A stretch of DNA of 64,000 bases from Pseudomonas asturiensis (GCF_900143095.1 NZ_FRDA01000022.1:1-64000), one strand, 5' to 3'. Numbered from the stretch's first letter, positions 32,298 to 41,103 are shown. The notes: generated by a model from the letters alone, not told the origin. A program made the numbers and translations.

Positions 32298-32719
32298 GCC
32301 AACCTCTTCTTGAGCCAATTGATCACCCGACCCATGACAGGCAAATGCTCGTAGAGCAGTGCCCCTGCGTCGAAGTAGTCCCGATGCCGATAAACCTTGC
32401 CGTCGCGCCACTGCACGTGCGAACAGCCTTCCACGTGGATGCTGCGGCCATTGGCCAGACGCGGGTGTGAGTAGTGCATGGTCCAGGTCAGATAGCCTTC
32501 GCCAGACCTGACTTCGTCAAACGCGTGAAAATCGAAACGCAGGTCACTTACGTTGGCATACAGCTCGTCGAAATAATGTCGTATCGCCGTAAGGCCCTGA
32601 ATCTCGTGCAGCGGATCGCGGAAGGAAATGTCCTGGCTGTAAAGCTCGCCAAGCTGGTCAAGGTTATCCTTGTTCAGCGCCGCGAAGCGTTCAGCGAACC
32701 GATGCAGGAAATCAGACAT
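32294..32719 (-). CDS. SnoaL/NTF2-like protein
   Basis: This 141-residue protein has a single NTF2-fold domain: a helical N-terminus (FLHRFAERFAALNKDNLDQL), then the LYSQDISFRDPLHEI strand-loop and WRDGKVYRHRDYFDAG near the end, typical of SnoaL-like PF12680. Members range from isomerases to non-catalytic binding proteins. It is coupled by overlap to phrB (8 bp) and to the SDR (4 bp). Confidence 0.88.
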   Translation of the reverse strand: MSDFLHRFAERFAALNKDNLDQLGELYSQDISFRDPLHEIQGLTAIRHYFDELYANVSDLRFDFHAFDEVRSGEGYLTWTMHYSHPRLANGRSIHVEGCSHVQWRDGKVYRHRDYFDAGALLYEHLPVMGRVINWLKKRLA

Positions 32720-34160
32720 CGGCCTGCTCCGTCGCCGATTGACGGCTGGGAAGGGCCTTGAAGGCCGCTAAGGCGCGGGCGCGGCTTTTGCCCAGGTCGA
32801 CGATCGGAGCCGGATAGTCGGCCACGCCGAACAGGCCGCCGACGGAGGCCGGGTTGTGGACCTGCTTCTTGTTCAGGTCGGCCAGTTCCGGCAGCCAGCG
32901 CTTGATGAACACGCCTTCAGGGTCGAATCGCTCCGACTGTGACAGCGGGTTGAAGATGCGGAAGTAAGGCACCGAGTCCGTACCGGTGGACGAACTCCAT
33001 TGCCAGCCGCCATTGTTGGCGGCCAGGTCGCCGTCGATCAGGTGGCGCATGAAAAAGCGCTCGCCTTCCCGCCAGTCGATCAGCAGATTCTTGGTGAGGA
33101 ACATGGCAACGACCATCCGTAGTCGGTTGTGCATCCAGCCGGTTTCCAGTAACTGACGCATGGCCGCATCAATGATCGGCAGGCCGGTGCGTGCTTCTTG
33201 CCAGGCCAGCAATTCGTCGGGCGCATCGCGCCACTTCAGGGCTTCGGTTTCCGGGCGGAATGCGCGATGGCGTGAAACACGCGGGAAGCCGACGAGGGTG
33301 TGTTTATAGAACTCTCGCCACAGCAGTTCATTGATCCAGGTCACGCTGCCTTCGTTACCGGTCTCGAATTCGCCATGATTGCTGGTCAGGGCTGCGTGCA
33401 GGCATTGGCGCGGCGACACCACGCCCGCTGCCAGATAAGCAGACAGCTGGCTGGTGCCAGGCCTGGCCGGGAGGTCGCGTTCGCTTTTGTAGTAATGGAT
33501 CTGATCGTCGGTGAACACGGCAAGACGCCGATGCGCCTCGTCTTCACCGGCCGGCCACAGGTCGCGCAGCGCCTCTGACGGGGTTGCAAAACCCTTGACC
33601 TTATCCGGGATCGAATCGCTTCGGGTCGACACCGGGTCCTGAGGTGTGGGCGTGCGCACAGTACGCGGCGTGGCTTCGTGCAGCCGCGAGTAGCAGACTT
33701 TCTTGAACTGGCTGAAGACCTGAAAGTAGTTGCCGGTCTTGGTCAGAATGCTGCCGGGCTTGAACAGCAGTTGATCCAGATAGTGGTGGAAATGGACGCC
33801 ATCGTCTTCCAGCTTTTTCTGCACTGCCTCATCGCGGCGGGTCTCGTTGATGCCGTATTCCTGATTCGTGTGGACGGCTTCAATGTTGAACTGTGCACAC
33901 AGTGTCGAGAGCACCTCGGGTGCCTCGTCCCAGGTATCGGCGTCTCGTATCAGCAACGGCACATTGAGCTTGCCCAGCGCCTTCTCAAGCTCCACCAGGT
34001 TACGCAGCCAGAAATCCACCTTGCAGTCTGCGTCGTCATGGCTCTGCCACTGGGCCGGGCTGATCAAATAGACCGCCAGCGTCGGGCCCCGCTCCATGGC
34101 GGCGCGCAAGGCCGTGTTGTCATGAACGCGCAGGTCGCTGCGCAGCCAAAGCAGTTGCAT
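32712..34160 (-). CDS. phrB: Deoxyribodipyrimidine photolyase
   Basis: This 482-residue DNA photolyase repairs cyclobutane pyrimidine dimers with light. It has an N-terminal antenna-binding Rossmann domain (LLWLRSDLRVHDNTALRAA) and a C-terminal FAD domain with the class I signature (TGLPIIDAAMRQLLETGWMHN, then RLRMVVAMFLTKNLLIDWR, then DGDLAANNGGWQWSSSTGTD, each given in part). The conserved Trp residues of the electron-transfer chain appear present. It lies 9 bp after the MerR regulator. Confidence 0.96.
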   Translation of the reverse strand: MQLLWLRSDLRVHDNTALRAAMERGPTLAVYLISPAQWQSHDDADCKVDFWLRNLVELEKALGKLNVPLLIRDADTWDEAPEVLSTLCAQFNIEAVHTNQEYGINETRRDEAVQKKLEDDGVHFHHYLDQLLFKPGSILTKTGNYFQVFSQFKKVCYSRLHEATPRTVRTPTPQDPVSTRSDSIPDKVKGFATPSEALRDLWPAGEDEAHRRLAVFTDDQIHYYKSERDLPARPGTSQLSAYLAAGVVSPRQCLHAALTSNHGEFETGNEGSVTWINELLWREFYKHTLVGFPRVSRHRAFRPETEALKWRDAPDELLAWQEARTGLPIIDAAMRQLLETGWMHNRLRMVVAMFLTKNLLIDWREGERFFMRHLIDGDLAANNGGWQWSSSTGTDSVPYFRIFNPLSQSERFDPEGVFIKRWLPELADLNKKQVHNPASVGGLFGVADYPAPIVDLGKSRARALAAFKALPSRQSATEQADV

Positions 34161-34169
34161 GTTGAGTCC

Positions 34170-35072
34170 TTAGATGAGGCCGAGCCGGTTGAGCTCAATC
34201 TGGGCGCTGAGCGGGTCGTCGACGAGGGTCAGACCTGCAACCTCGTTTGCACTTACGAGCAGCTCGGCATTATGGATCTTCACCGTTGGTCCACCCAGCA
34301 CGACGGGGCAGGTGATGTTGGCCAGCAGCCTGGGCAACTGGGCGGTGTTCAGGGCTTTGCTGGAATACAGCACGATGCCACGCGGCTGCAGGTATTCAGC
34401 CGCCAGCGCCAGTTCACCCATGGGCAATGGCCAGTCGAAAACCTCTACCGGGCAGTCGGCGCTGCTGACCAGCCAGGCCGTGAGCCATAGATGAGGTTCG
34501 AGCGGCAGATCGGACTGGTTGACCAGCAACACCGGCTTGCCGCTGAGCTGGCGGTTGTTGTGGTAGATGCGTGCGCCAAACTTGCTGCGCAGCCAGGAGT
34601 AGAAGAAGGTGCGCTCCAGCTGCGCACCGAACTTGCCCTGCCAGCGTTGCTCCAGCTCTGCCAGCAGCGGCATCAGGAGTTGTTCGCACAAGGTGCGCGG
34701 CGGATAAAGCGACATCGCCTGGTTGAACACATCGTCCACGCGGCGCTCGGCCAGTTCGCCAATGGCGACCAGCAGCATCTGGCGCAACGCATCCCAGTCA
34801 CTGGATGGACTGGGCGCATCCTGCCGATCATCATCGATCAACGCCTTGACCTGACTGACCGACACGCCACGGTTGAGCCAGGTGAGGATCATCATCACGC
34901 GCTGCACGTGTTCCTGCGAGTACAGGCGATGACCCTTTGCGGTGCGGTGCGGGACGATCAGGCCGTAACGCCGCTCCCAGGCGCGCAGGGTGACGGCATT
35001 GACGCCGGTCTGGCGTGCCACCTCGCGGATTGGCAGCCAGTCGTCCGGCGCATCCTTATCCAGTTCATTCAT
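34170..35072 (-). CDS. MerR-family regulator of the CarH/LitR type
   Basis: This 300-residue protein has a MerR winged helix-turn-helix (residues 12-80: LPIREVARQTGVNAVTLRAW, ERRYGLI), a four-helix bundle and a C-terminal cobalamin-binding-like fold. CarH photoreceptors carry W-x9-EH in the bundle; here W144 is followed by E153-R154, so the upper axial His is absent, though E192-P-H194 sits where the lower-ligand ExH would be. It may therefore not sense light through B12, like the class II LitR proteins described in P. putida. ATG 35072 is 2 bp after the DUF523 stop; a TTG at 35078 is less likely. Confidence 0.88.
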   Translation of the reverse strand: MNELDKDAPDDWLPIREVARQTGVNAVTLRAWERRYGLIVPHRTAKGHRLYSQEHVQRVMMILTWLNRGVSVSQVKALIDDDRQDAPSPSSDWDALRQMLLVAIGELAERRVDDVFNQAMSLYPPRTLCEQLLMPLLAELEQRWQGKFGAQLERTFFYSWLRSKFGARIYHNNRQLSGKPVLLVNQSDLPLEPHLWLTAWLVSSADCPVEVFDWPLPMGELALAAEYLQPRGIVLYSSKALNTAQLPRLLANITCPVVLGGPTVKIHNAELLVSANEVAGLTLVDDPLSAQIELNRLGLI

Positions 35073-35074
35073 GA

Positions 35075-36037
35075 TCAAATCGCATTACGCAGGCTGAGGT
35101 TTTCCGGATGGGGTTGCATGTACACCTGCAGCGCCACATACGGATCCGGGTGTTGGCGAAAGTGATGTTTGAGCAGGGTCAGCGGCACGATCAACGGCAC
35201 GATGCCTTGATGGTACTGAGCAATGAGCTGCTGGATTTCCTGCTTGTCTTCGGCGCTGATGGTCTGTTTGAGATAACCGGCCAGGTGCTGAAGCACATTG
35301 GTATGGGTGCGACGCGTCGCACACTTCTTGAGCGCGGTCATCAAGTCGCTGAAATACTGCGGGGCGATTTCATTCGGATCACTGCGGCCCATGCTCCCCA
35401 GCATCTTGCCCAGTGCCTTGTACTGCACCGGGTCATTGGCCATGAGCTGATACTTGTAGCGCGAGTGGAACTCAGTCAGCGCGCGTCGCGTGACGCCTTC
35501 CTTCAATAGCTGTTGCCAGGCGAAGTAGGCGAACACGCGCGTCACGAAATTCTCGCGCAGCACGGCGTCGTTGAGACGACCGTCTTCTTCGACCGGCAGG
35601 TTAGGGTGACGCTCGCAGAAGGCCTTGGCATAGATCCCGCTGCCGCCCCCATCGACCGGCGCGCCGTTTTCACGGTAGACCTTGACCCGCTCAAGCCCGC
35701 ACGATGGGGATTTCTGCATGAAGATATAGCCGCAGATATCGCCCAGTTCGCTGGCCATCTGCGTGCCGTAGTCGGCCAGCGCTTCGGTCACGTCAAGCTC
35801 GCGATTGACCGTGCCGAGGGCACGCGGGTTTTCAGCGTCGCCGACCAAGCGGATCGGTTCGCGGGGAATGCCCATGCCAATGGCGACTTCGGGGCAGGCC
35901 TGGACGAAATCGAAGTACTCACTCAGCGCACGTGTGCACAGGTGAGATTCCTTGTGACCGCCATTGAAGCGAACTTCGGCGCCCATCAGGCAGGCACTGA
36001 TCCCCAGTTTGGGCTTTTCGATTACGGGCGTGGACAT
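35075..36037 (-). CDS. DUF523-DUF1722 (YbgA) fusion protein
   Basis: This 320-residue protein has an N-terminal DUF523 domain (about 10-155) with conserved Cys in GISACLMGAEVRFNGGH and SPSCG (a likely metal or cluster site), and a C-terminal YbgA/DUF1722 domain (about 190-310: FHSRYKYQLMANDPVQYKALG). Fusions of this kind regularly sit next to photolyase genes. DUF523 proteins are tied to 2-thiouracil desulfidation in some bacteria, but the role here is unknown. ATG 36037 follows AGAGG at 6 nt. It is the first gene of the operon. Confidence 0.9.
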   Translation of the reverse strand: MSTPVIEKPKLGISACLMGAEVRFNGGHKESHLCTRALSEYFDFVQACPEVAIGMGIPREPIRLVGDAENPRALGTVNRELDVTEALADYGTQMASELGDICGYIFMQKSPSCGLERVKVYRENGAPVDGGGSGIYAKAFCERHPNLPVEEDGRLNDAVLRENFVTRVFAYFAWQQLLKEGVTRRALTEFHSRYKYQLMANDPVQYKALGKMLGSMGRSDPNEIAPQYFSDLMTALKKCATRRTHTNVLQHLAGYLKQTISAEDKQEIQQLIAQYHQGIVPLIVPLTLLKHHFRQHPDPYVALQVYMQPHPENLSLRNAI

Positions 36038-36043
36038 CAACGA

Positions 36044-36134
36044 CCTCTACAAAAGACTTGTACAGACAGAATGCTCTGTACAACTTGTCCTCATCATAGG
36101 TGCCTAGCTGTACAAGTCAAATTGTTTGTAGAGG
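36044..36134 (-). promoter_or_regulatory. Promoter with TGTACA operators of the DUF523-merR-phrB operon
   Basis: On the minus strand, -35 TTGACT (36120-36115) and -10 TATGAT (36098-36093) are 16 bp apart. Three TGTACA-centred sites surround it: CTGTACAAGTC (36108-36118) overlaps the -35, and TTGTACAGA (36058-36066) with TCTGTACAA (36075-36083) form an inverted pair 8 bp apart below the -10. An outer inverted repeat CCTCTACAAA (36044-36053) / TTTGTAGAGG (36125-36134) encloses all of them. Control by the operon's own MerR-type regulator is the simplest reading. Confidence 0.7.
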
Positions 36135-36292
36135 ATTTGGGTGGGCGGCGAGGCAGTGATTACGGGACCATGGGAGGCGGCTTGCCCGTGAAGCAATCGT
36201 CAGGCTCCCCGGTCACTGACGGGGCTGACGCCTTCACTGGCATGCCGCTTTCTACGTGCCTGGCGGAAATGCTCGTTGCCTGAGCGGCCGCT

Positions 36293-36508
36293 TTACTTCC
36301 AGCCCATGCGCCACACATCCTCTGCCTGCAGCACCTGCCACGGCAGCCGCTCGCTGCGTTGGGTCAGCACCGCCTGCAGTTCGATCTCCAGCACCGTACC
36401 TTCTTCGTCCTTGAACAGCTCGGTGACCAGAAAATGCTTTTCACGATTGACCGGGGTGGCTGCTGTCCATTTCGACAGCAGCAGTTTGCGCGGGTTGATC
36501 TGATTCAT
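36293..36508 (-). CDS. TIGR02450 family Trp-rich protein
   Basis: This 71-residue protein opens with the family signature PRKLLLSKWTAATPVNREKH and ends with LQAEDVWRMGWK, giving the Trp pattern of TIGR02450. The family is small and of unknown function. Its ATG (36508) overlaps the renalase stop as ATGA, so it is translated with that enzyme. Confidence 0.88.
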   Translation of the reverse strand: MNQINPRKLLLSKWTAATPVNREKHFLVTELFKDEEGTVLEIELQAVLTQRSERLPWQVLQAEDVWRMGWK

Positions 36509-37491
36509 TGTGCGTTCGCCAGCAGGCGGCGTGCCGCTTCCTGGCCGCTGAGCCAGGCGCCTTCGACCCGGCCTGACAGGCACCAGTCGCCGCAGACATA
36601 GATGCCCAGATCGGCATCCGACAATGCGCCCCACTCGTGCGAGCCTGCCGGTCGCGCATACAGCCAGCGGTGGGCGAGGGTGAACACCGGTTCCGGCATG
36701 GTGCAGTCGATCATTTCCGCAAAGGCGCCTTGCAGGTGCTCGATGACTTCTTCTTTGGACATGTCCAGATGCTGCCGGCTCCAGTTGCTGGTGGCGTGCA
36801 GAATCCAGGTGTCCAGCGTGTCGTCGCGTTCGGGCTTGCTGCGATTGCGCGCCAGCCAGTCGACCGGGCTGTCCTGTACGAAACAGCCTTGCATCGGCGT
36901 TTGCAACGGCGTGTTGAAGGCCAGCGCAACGGCCCAGGTCGGGTCCATCTTGACTCCGGCCACCACGCCGGCCAGCTTGGGAGCCGCAGCCAGTAATGGC
37001 GTGGCCTGAGGGGCTGGCGTTGCAATGATGACGTGGCTGAACGGCCCGTGGCTCTCGCCCTCGGCGTCGAGCAGATTCCAGTGTTGCTCACCGCGAAACA
37101 CCTCGGTGATGCGGCACGAAAAGGACACGGGCATATCACCGCGCATGGCGCGCGTGATGGCGCTCATGCCCGGTTTGCCCACCCAGCGCACCTGCTCGTC
37201 GGGCGATGGACTGAGTCTGCCGTTCTGGAAGTTGTAGAGGGAAGGGGTCCACTCAGCGACATGGCCTTGGGCCTGCCACTGCTTGACCGCGGTCGCAAAG
37301 CGCCGGTCGCGAGCGGTGAAGTACTGCGCACCCATGTCCAGCGAGCCTGCATCGCTGCGTTTGCTGGACATCCGACCACCGCTGCCGCGGCTTTTGTCGA
37401 ACAGGTGCACCTGATGCCCGGCGTCAGTGAGTGCCTGGGCTGCTGAAAGTCCGGCGATACCGGTACCGATGATTGCGATAGGGACAGTCAT
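36505..37491 (-). CDS. Renalase-like FAD oxidase
   Basis: This 328-residue flavoprotein has the dinucleotide fold IAIIGTGIAGLSAAQAL, the FDKSRGSGGRMSSKR block and C-terminal ICVCGDWCLSGRVEGAWLSG-type FAD contacts (here YVCGDWCLSGRVEGAWLSG). Sequence and length strongly resemble bacterial renalase, which from memory was characterised from P. syringae pv. phaseolicola as an oxidase of aberrant 2- and 6-dihydro-NAD(P) isomers, a metabolite-repair job. The assignment to this family is solid and the substrate is transferred knowledge. It is coupled to the downstream Trp-rich gene. Confidence 0.9.
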   Translation of the reverse strand: MTVPIAIIGTGIAGLSAAQALTDAGHQVHLFDKSRGSGGRMSSKRSDAGSLDMGAQYFTARDRRFATAVKQWQAQGHVAEWTPSLYNFQNGRLSPSPDEQVRWVGKPGMSAITRAMRGDMPVSFSCRITEVFRGEQHWNLLDAEGESHGPFSHVIIATPAPQATPLLAAAPKLAGVVAGVKMDPTWAVALAFNTPLQTPMQGCFVQDSPVDWLARNRSKPERDDTLDTWILHATSNWSRQHLDMSKEEVIEHLQGAFAEMIDCTMPEPVFTLAHRWLYARPAGSHEWGALSDADLGIYVCGDWCLSGRVEGAWLSGQEAARRLLANAQ

Positions 37492-37537
37492 AGGGGCCTC
37501 GTTACCTTGTCTGCACAGACTACGCCGTAGTTAAAAC

Positions 37538-37575
37538 CTGTACAATCTTCTTGTCTGGTATAACTTGCAGGGGTT
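37538..37575. promoter_or_regulatory. TGTACA site and -10-like TATAAC between renalase and the epimerase gene
   Basis: CCTGTACAATC (37538-37548) matches the TGTACA sites of the photolyase operon promoter. TATAAC at 37559-37564 on the plus strand could be a -10 for the divergent gene. This suggests shared control of the renalase pair. Confidence 0.4.
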
Positions 37576-37791
37576 CTCGATTTTGATGTGAGTCACTCTG
37601 CAACCTTGAAGGTCGAAGACGTTCAGTCTGCTACCGATCGACAATGGGCCAACCACCCCGGCGGGGCAGTAAAGCTCCAATCCGTTCAGGTGTGGCCTAT
37701 TGTTCAGTCAACGGTTTCGTTGTCTGGAAAAGCGTCACCCGTAAAAAATAGACTACTCAATTGCCACGAACGCCACGCGAGGTAACCTGCC

Positions 37792-38694
37792 ATGCACATA
37801 TTGCTGACCGGCGGTACTGGTCTGATAGGACGAGCGCTCTGCAGGCACTGGTCTGCCCAAGGCCATCAGTTGACCGTCTGGAGCCGAAAGCCTGCGCACG
37901 TTCCTGAGCTGTGCGGTCCCTCGGTGAAGGGCGTCGCTCGTCTCGAGGAGCTTGGCGATCAGCCGATCGATGCTGTCGTCAACCTGGCCGGTGCGCCCAT
38001 CGCTGACCGGCCCTGGACCCGCAAGCGGCGTCTGATGCTGTGGGACAGCCGTATCGGCCTGACCGAGCAGTTGCTGGCCTGGATGGGCCAACAGACGCAA
38101 AAGCCTGCCCTGATGATCTCCGGCTCTGCTGTGGGCTGGTATGGCGACAGCGGCGAGCGTGAACTGGACGAAACGTCTCACCCCGCCAAGGAGGACTTTG
38201 CCAGTCAGTTGTGTGGTGCGTGGGAAGAAACAGCGCAGCGTGGGGAAGCGCTGGGTGTGCGCGTGGTGGTGATACGCACCGGTCTGGTGCTATCCGATCG
38301 TGGCGGCTTTTTGCAAAAACTGTTGCCGCCTTTCAAGTTCGGCATGGGAGGCCCGATCGGTAACGGTCGGCAGTGGATGCCCTGGATTCATGTTCAGGAC
38401 CAAATTGCGGCGATTGATTTTCTGTTGACGCTGGATGATGCGCGCGGTCCTTATAATCTTTGCGCGCCTGCGCCGGTGCGCAACCGCGACTTTGCCAAGA
38501 CCCTTGCCGGCATTCTGCATCGGCCCGCCTTCATGCCAATGCCTGCGCTGGCGCTCAAAGTGCTGCTGGGCGAATTGTCGGTGTTGTTGTTGGGCGGGCA
38601 GCGAGCCCGCCCCGAGCGTCTGCGGCAAGCCGGTTTCACGTTCCGCTTTACCGATCTGAAAACCGCCCTGCAGGATTTGCTGGGTCGACACTGA
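37792..38694 (+). CDS. yfcH: TIGR01777 family NAD-dependent epimerase/dehydratase
   Basis: This 300-residue extended SDR has N-terminal ILLTGGTGLIGRALCRHW (NAD loop), VNLAGAPIADRPW, SGSAVGWYGDSGE with the active-site Tyr context, and a C-terminal DUF1731 segment (LRQAGFTFRFTDLKTALQDLL). The biochemical role is not known. It is the PA4656-type gene directly upstream of hemH, with a 23-bp gap, and is probably co-transcribed. Confidence 0.9.
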   Translation: MHILLTGGTGLIGRALCRHWSAQGHQLTVWSRKPAHVPELCGPSVKGVARLEELGDQPIDAVVNLAGAPIADRPWTRKRRLMLWDSRIGLTEQLLAWMGQQTQKPALMISGSAVGWYGDSGERELDETSHPAKEDFASQLCGAWEETAQRGEALGVRVVVIRTGLVLSDRGGFLQKLLPPFKFGMGGPIGNGRQWMPWIHVQDQIAAIDFLLTLDDARGPYNLCAPAPVRNRDFAKTLAGILHRPAFMPMPALALKVLLGELSVLLLGGQRARPERLRQAGFTFRFTDLKTALQDLLGRH

Positions 38695-38717
38695 AAGCCA
38701 TTGAATTAGGATGTTGC

Positions 38718-39740
38718 ATGACCGATCACGCGTTGTTGCTGGTCAACCTAGGTTCGCCTGCTTCCACCCAGGTGGCAGATGTGCGCAGTTACCTCAATCA
38801 GTTCTTGATGGATCCCTACGTCATCGACCTGCCGTGGCCGGTGCGCAGGCTGCTGGTGTCGTTGATTCTGATCAAGCGCCCTGAGCAGTCCGCGCACGCT
38901 TACGCATCGATCTGGTGGGACGAAGGTTCGCCGCTGGTGGTGCTCAGCAAGCGTCTGCAACAGGCCATGAAGAAAGAGTGGAGCCACGGACCGGTTGAGC
39001 TGGCGATGCGCTACGGAGAGCCTTCCATCGAGACTCAACTGACGCGCCTGGCGGAGCAGGGTTTCAAGAAGGTGACACTTGCGCCGCTGTACCCCCAGTT
39101 TGCCGACAGTACGGTCACCACGGTGATTGAAGAGGCCAAGCGCGTCGTTCGCGCCAAGTCGCTGAAGATGCAGTTCTCGCTGCTGCAGCCGTTCTTCGAT
39201 CAGCCTGAATACCTCAGCGCCCTGGTGGAAAATGTGCGCCCGCATCTGGAGCAGCCATACGATCACTTGTTGCTGAGTTTCCATGGTCTGCCGGAACGCC
39301 ATCTGCACAAGCTCGATCCGACGGGCAAGCACTGTATCAAGGACGATTGCTGCATGACCGCGCCCGCCGAAGTGCTTGCCACCTGCTACCGCGCCCAATG
39401 CCTGCAATCGGCTGCGGCGTTTGCCAAGCGCATGGGTCTCCCTGACGGCAAGTGGTCGGTATCGTTCCAGTCGCGTCTGGGGCGCGCCAAATGGATCGAA
39501 CCCTACACCGAAGTACGCCTTGAGGAGCTGGCGGCGCAGGGCGTGAAGAAGCTGTTGGTCATGTGCCCGGCGTTTGTTGCCGACTGCATCGAGACCCTGG
39601 AAGAGATTGGCGACCGGGGTGCCGAACAGTTCAAGGAGGCGGGCGGCGAGGAGTTGGTGCTGGTGCCGTGCCTGAACGACGACCCGAACTGGGCCAGGGA
39701 ATTGAACAAGCTCTGCGAGCGTGCACCGCTGATGTTGTGA
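38718..39740 (+). CDS. hemH: Ferrochelatase
   Basis: This 340-residue enzyme inserts Fe(II) into protoporphyrin IX, the last step of haem synthesis. Visible motifs are LLLVNLGSPAST at the N-terminus, APLYPQFADSTVTTV, the catalytic His in LLLSFHGLPERH, and WSVSFQSRLGRAKWIEPYTE, shown within limit. Four cysteines lie at CIKDDCCMTAP and ATCYRAQC, unlike the C-terminal 2Fe-2S set of other types. ATG 38718 is chosen for the MTDHALLLVN start; the frame is open much further upstream, overlapping yfcH. Confidence 0.96.
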   Translation: MTDHALLLVNLGSPASTQVADVRSYLNQFLMDPYVIDLPWPVRRLLVSLILIKRPEQSAHAYASIWWDEGSPLVVLSKRLQQAMKKEWSHGPVELAMRYGEPSIETQLTRLAEQGFKKVTLAPLYPQFADSTVTTVIEEAKRVVRAKSLKMQFSLLQPFFDQPEYLSALVENVRPHLEQPYDHLLLSFHGLPERHLHKLDPTGKHCIKDDCCMTAPAEVLATCYRAQCLQSAAAFAKRMGLPDGKWSVSFQSRLGRAKWIEPYTEVRLEELAAQGVKKLLVMCPAFVADCIETLEEIGDRGAEQFKEAGGEELVLVPCLNDDPNWARELNKLCERAPLML

Positions 39741-39779
39741 CGTGCCGAGCCAAAAGGGACACCGAACGTCCCGGACTGC

Positions 39780-39802
39780 CTGCCCATGCGGCGCATGGGC
39801 AG
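39780..39802. terminator. Hairpin between convergent hemH and uraA
   Basis: A perfect 10-bp stem, CTGCCCATGC / GCATGGGCAG, has a 3-base loop. No T-run follows on either strand. It sits between the two stop codons and probably ends or protects both transcripts. Confidence 0.5.
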
Positions 39803-39821
39803 GTTCGGTCAACCTCAGGCT

Positions 39822-41099
39822 TTACGGCAACTGATCGTCCACGTGCTTGTTCTTCCAGCTGTCATTGCCGGGCAGAATCAGGTTCAGCACGATCGCGGTC
39901 ACGGCGCACAGGGCGATGCCCTTGAGGCCGAAGTCATCCGGGCCGTTGCCGGTGCCGATCAACACCCCACCGATACCGAACACCAGTGTCACCGAAACGA
40001 TCACCAGATTGCGCGCCTCTGAGAGGTCGATCTTGTGACGAATCAGGGTGTTCATGCCCACCGCCGCAATCGAACCGAACAGCAGACACAGAATCCCGCC
40101 CATCACCGGCACCGGGATGCTTTGCAGCAGCGCGCCGAACTTGCCGATGAACGCCAGGGTGATCGCGAAGATCGACGCCCAGGTCATGATTTTCGGGTTG
40201 TAGTTCTTGGTCAGCATCACCGCGCCTGTCACTTCGGCATACGTGGTGTTGGGCGGACCGCCGAACAGACCGGCTGCGGTGGTGGCGATGCCGTCACCGA
40301 ACAGCGTGCGGTGCAGGCCCGGCTTCTTCAGGTAGTCGCGACCGGTGACACTGCCGACTGCGATCACGCCACCGATGTGCTCGATTGCAGGAGCCAGTGC
40401 AACCGGTACGATGAACAGAATCGCCTGCCAGTTGAATTCCGGCGCGGTGAAGTGCGGGATCGCCAGCCAGGGTGCGGCGGCGATCTTGGCCGTGTCGACC
40501 ACGCCGAAGTAGAACGACAGCGCAAAGCCGACCAGTACGCCGGAGATGATTGGCACCAGCCTGAAAATGCCTTTGCCGAATACCGCCACGATCAGCGTGG
40601 TCAGCAGGGCGGGCATCGAAATCAGCATCGCGGTCTGGTAATGAATCAGCTCGGCACCATCACCTGATTTGCCCATCGCCATGTTGGCGGCAATCGGTGC
40701 CATGGCCAGGCCGATGGAGATGATCACCGGGCCAATCACCACCGGCGGCAGCAGGCGGTCGATGAAACCGGTGCCTTTGATCTTCACGGCCAGGCCGAGG
40801 AAGGTGTAGACGAAGCCCGCCGCCATCACACCGCCCATGGTCGCGGCCAGGCCGAACTGCCCCTTGGCTAGGATGATCGGTGTGATGAAGGCAAAGCTCG
40901 ATGCCAGAAACACAGGCACCTGGCGGCCGGTCACGATCTGGAACAACAGCGTGCCCAGACCTGCGGTGAACAGTGCAACGTTGGGATCGAGTCCGGTGAT
41001 CAGCGGCATCAAGACCAGCGCGCCAAAAGCCACGAACAGCATTTGCGCACCGGATAGAACCGTACGCCACAGTGGATCGTTGAACTCCTGCTGCGTCAT
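39822..41099 (-). CDS. uraA: Uracil/xanthine permease (NCS2 family)
   Basis: This 425-residue inner-membrane carrier has about 12-14 hydrophobic spans and NCS2 motifs: QMLFVAFGALVLMPLITGLD, PVALAPAIEHIGGVIAVGS (transport-site Glu and His), and GGPPNTTYAEVTGAV. It imports uracil by proton symport. ATG 41099 gives MTQQEFNDPLW; sixteen open codons upstream overlap upp. It follows upp by 4 bp, so uptake and salvage are co-expressed. Confidence 0.94.
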   Translation of the reverse strand: MTQQEFNDPLWRTVLSGAQMLFVAFGALVLMPLITGLDPNVALFTAGLGTLLFQIVTGRQVPVFLASSFAFITPIILAKGQFGLAATMGGVMAAGFVYTFLGLAVKIKGTGFIDRLLPPVVIGPVIISIGLAMAPIAANMAMGKSGDGAELIHYQTAMLISMPALLTTLIVAVFGKGIFRLVPIISGVLVGFALSFYFGVVDTAKIAAAPWLAIPHFTAPEFNWQAILFIVPVALAPAIEHIGGVIAVGSVTGRDYLKKPGLHRTLFGDGIATTAAGLFGGPPNTTYAEVTGAVMLTKNYNPKIMTWASIFAITLAFIGKFGALLQSIPVPVMGGILCLLFGSIAAVGMNTLIRHKIDLSEARNLVIVSVTLVFGIGGVLIGTGNGPDDFGLKGIALCAVTAIVLNLILPGNDSWKNKHVDDQLP

Positions 41100-41103
41100 C
41101 GGG

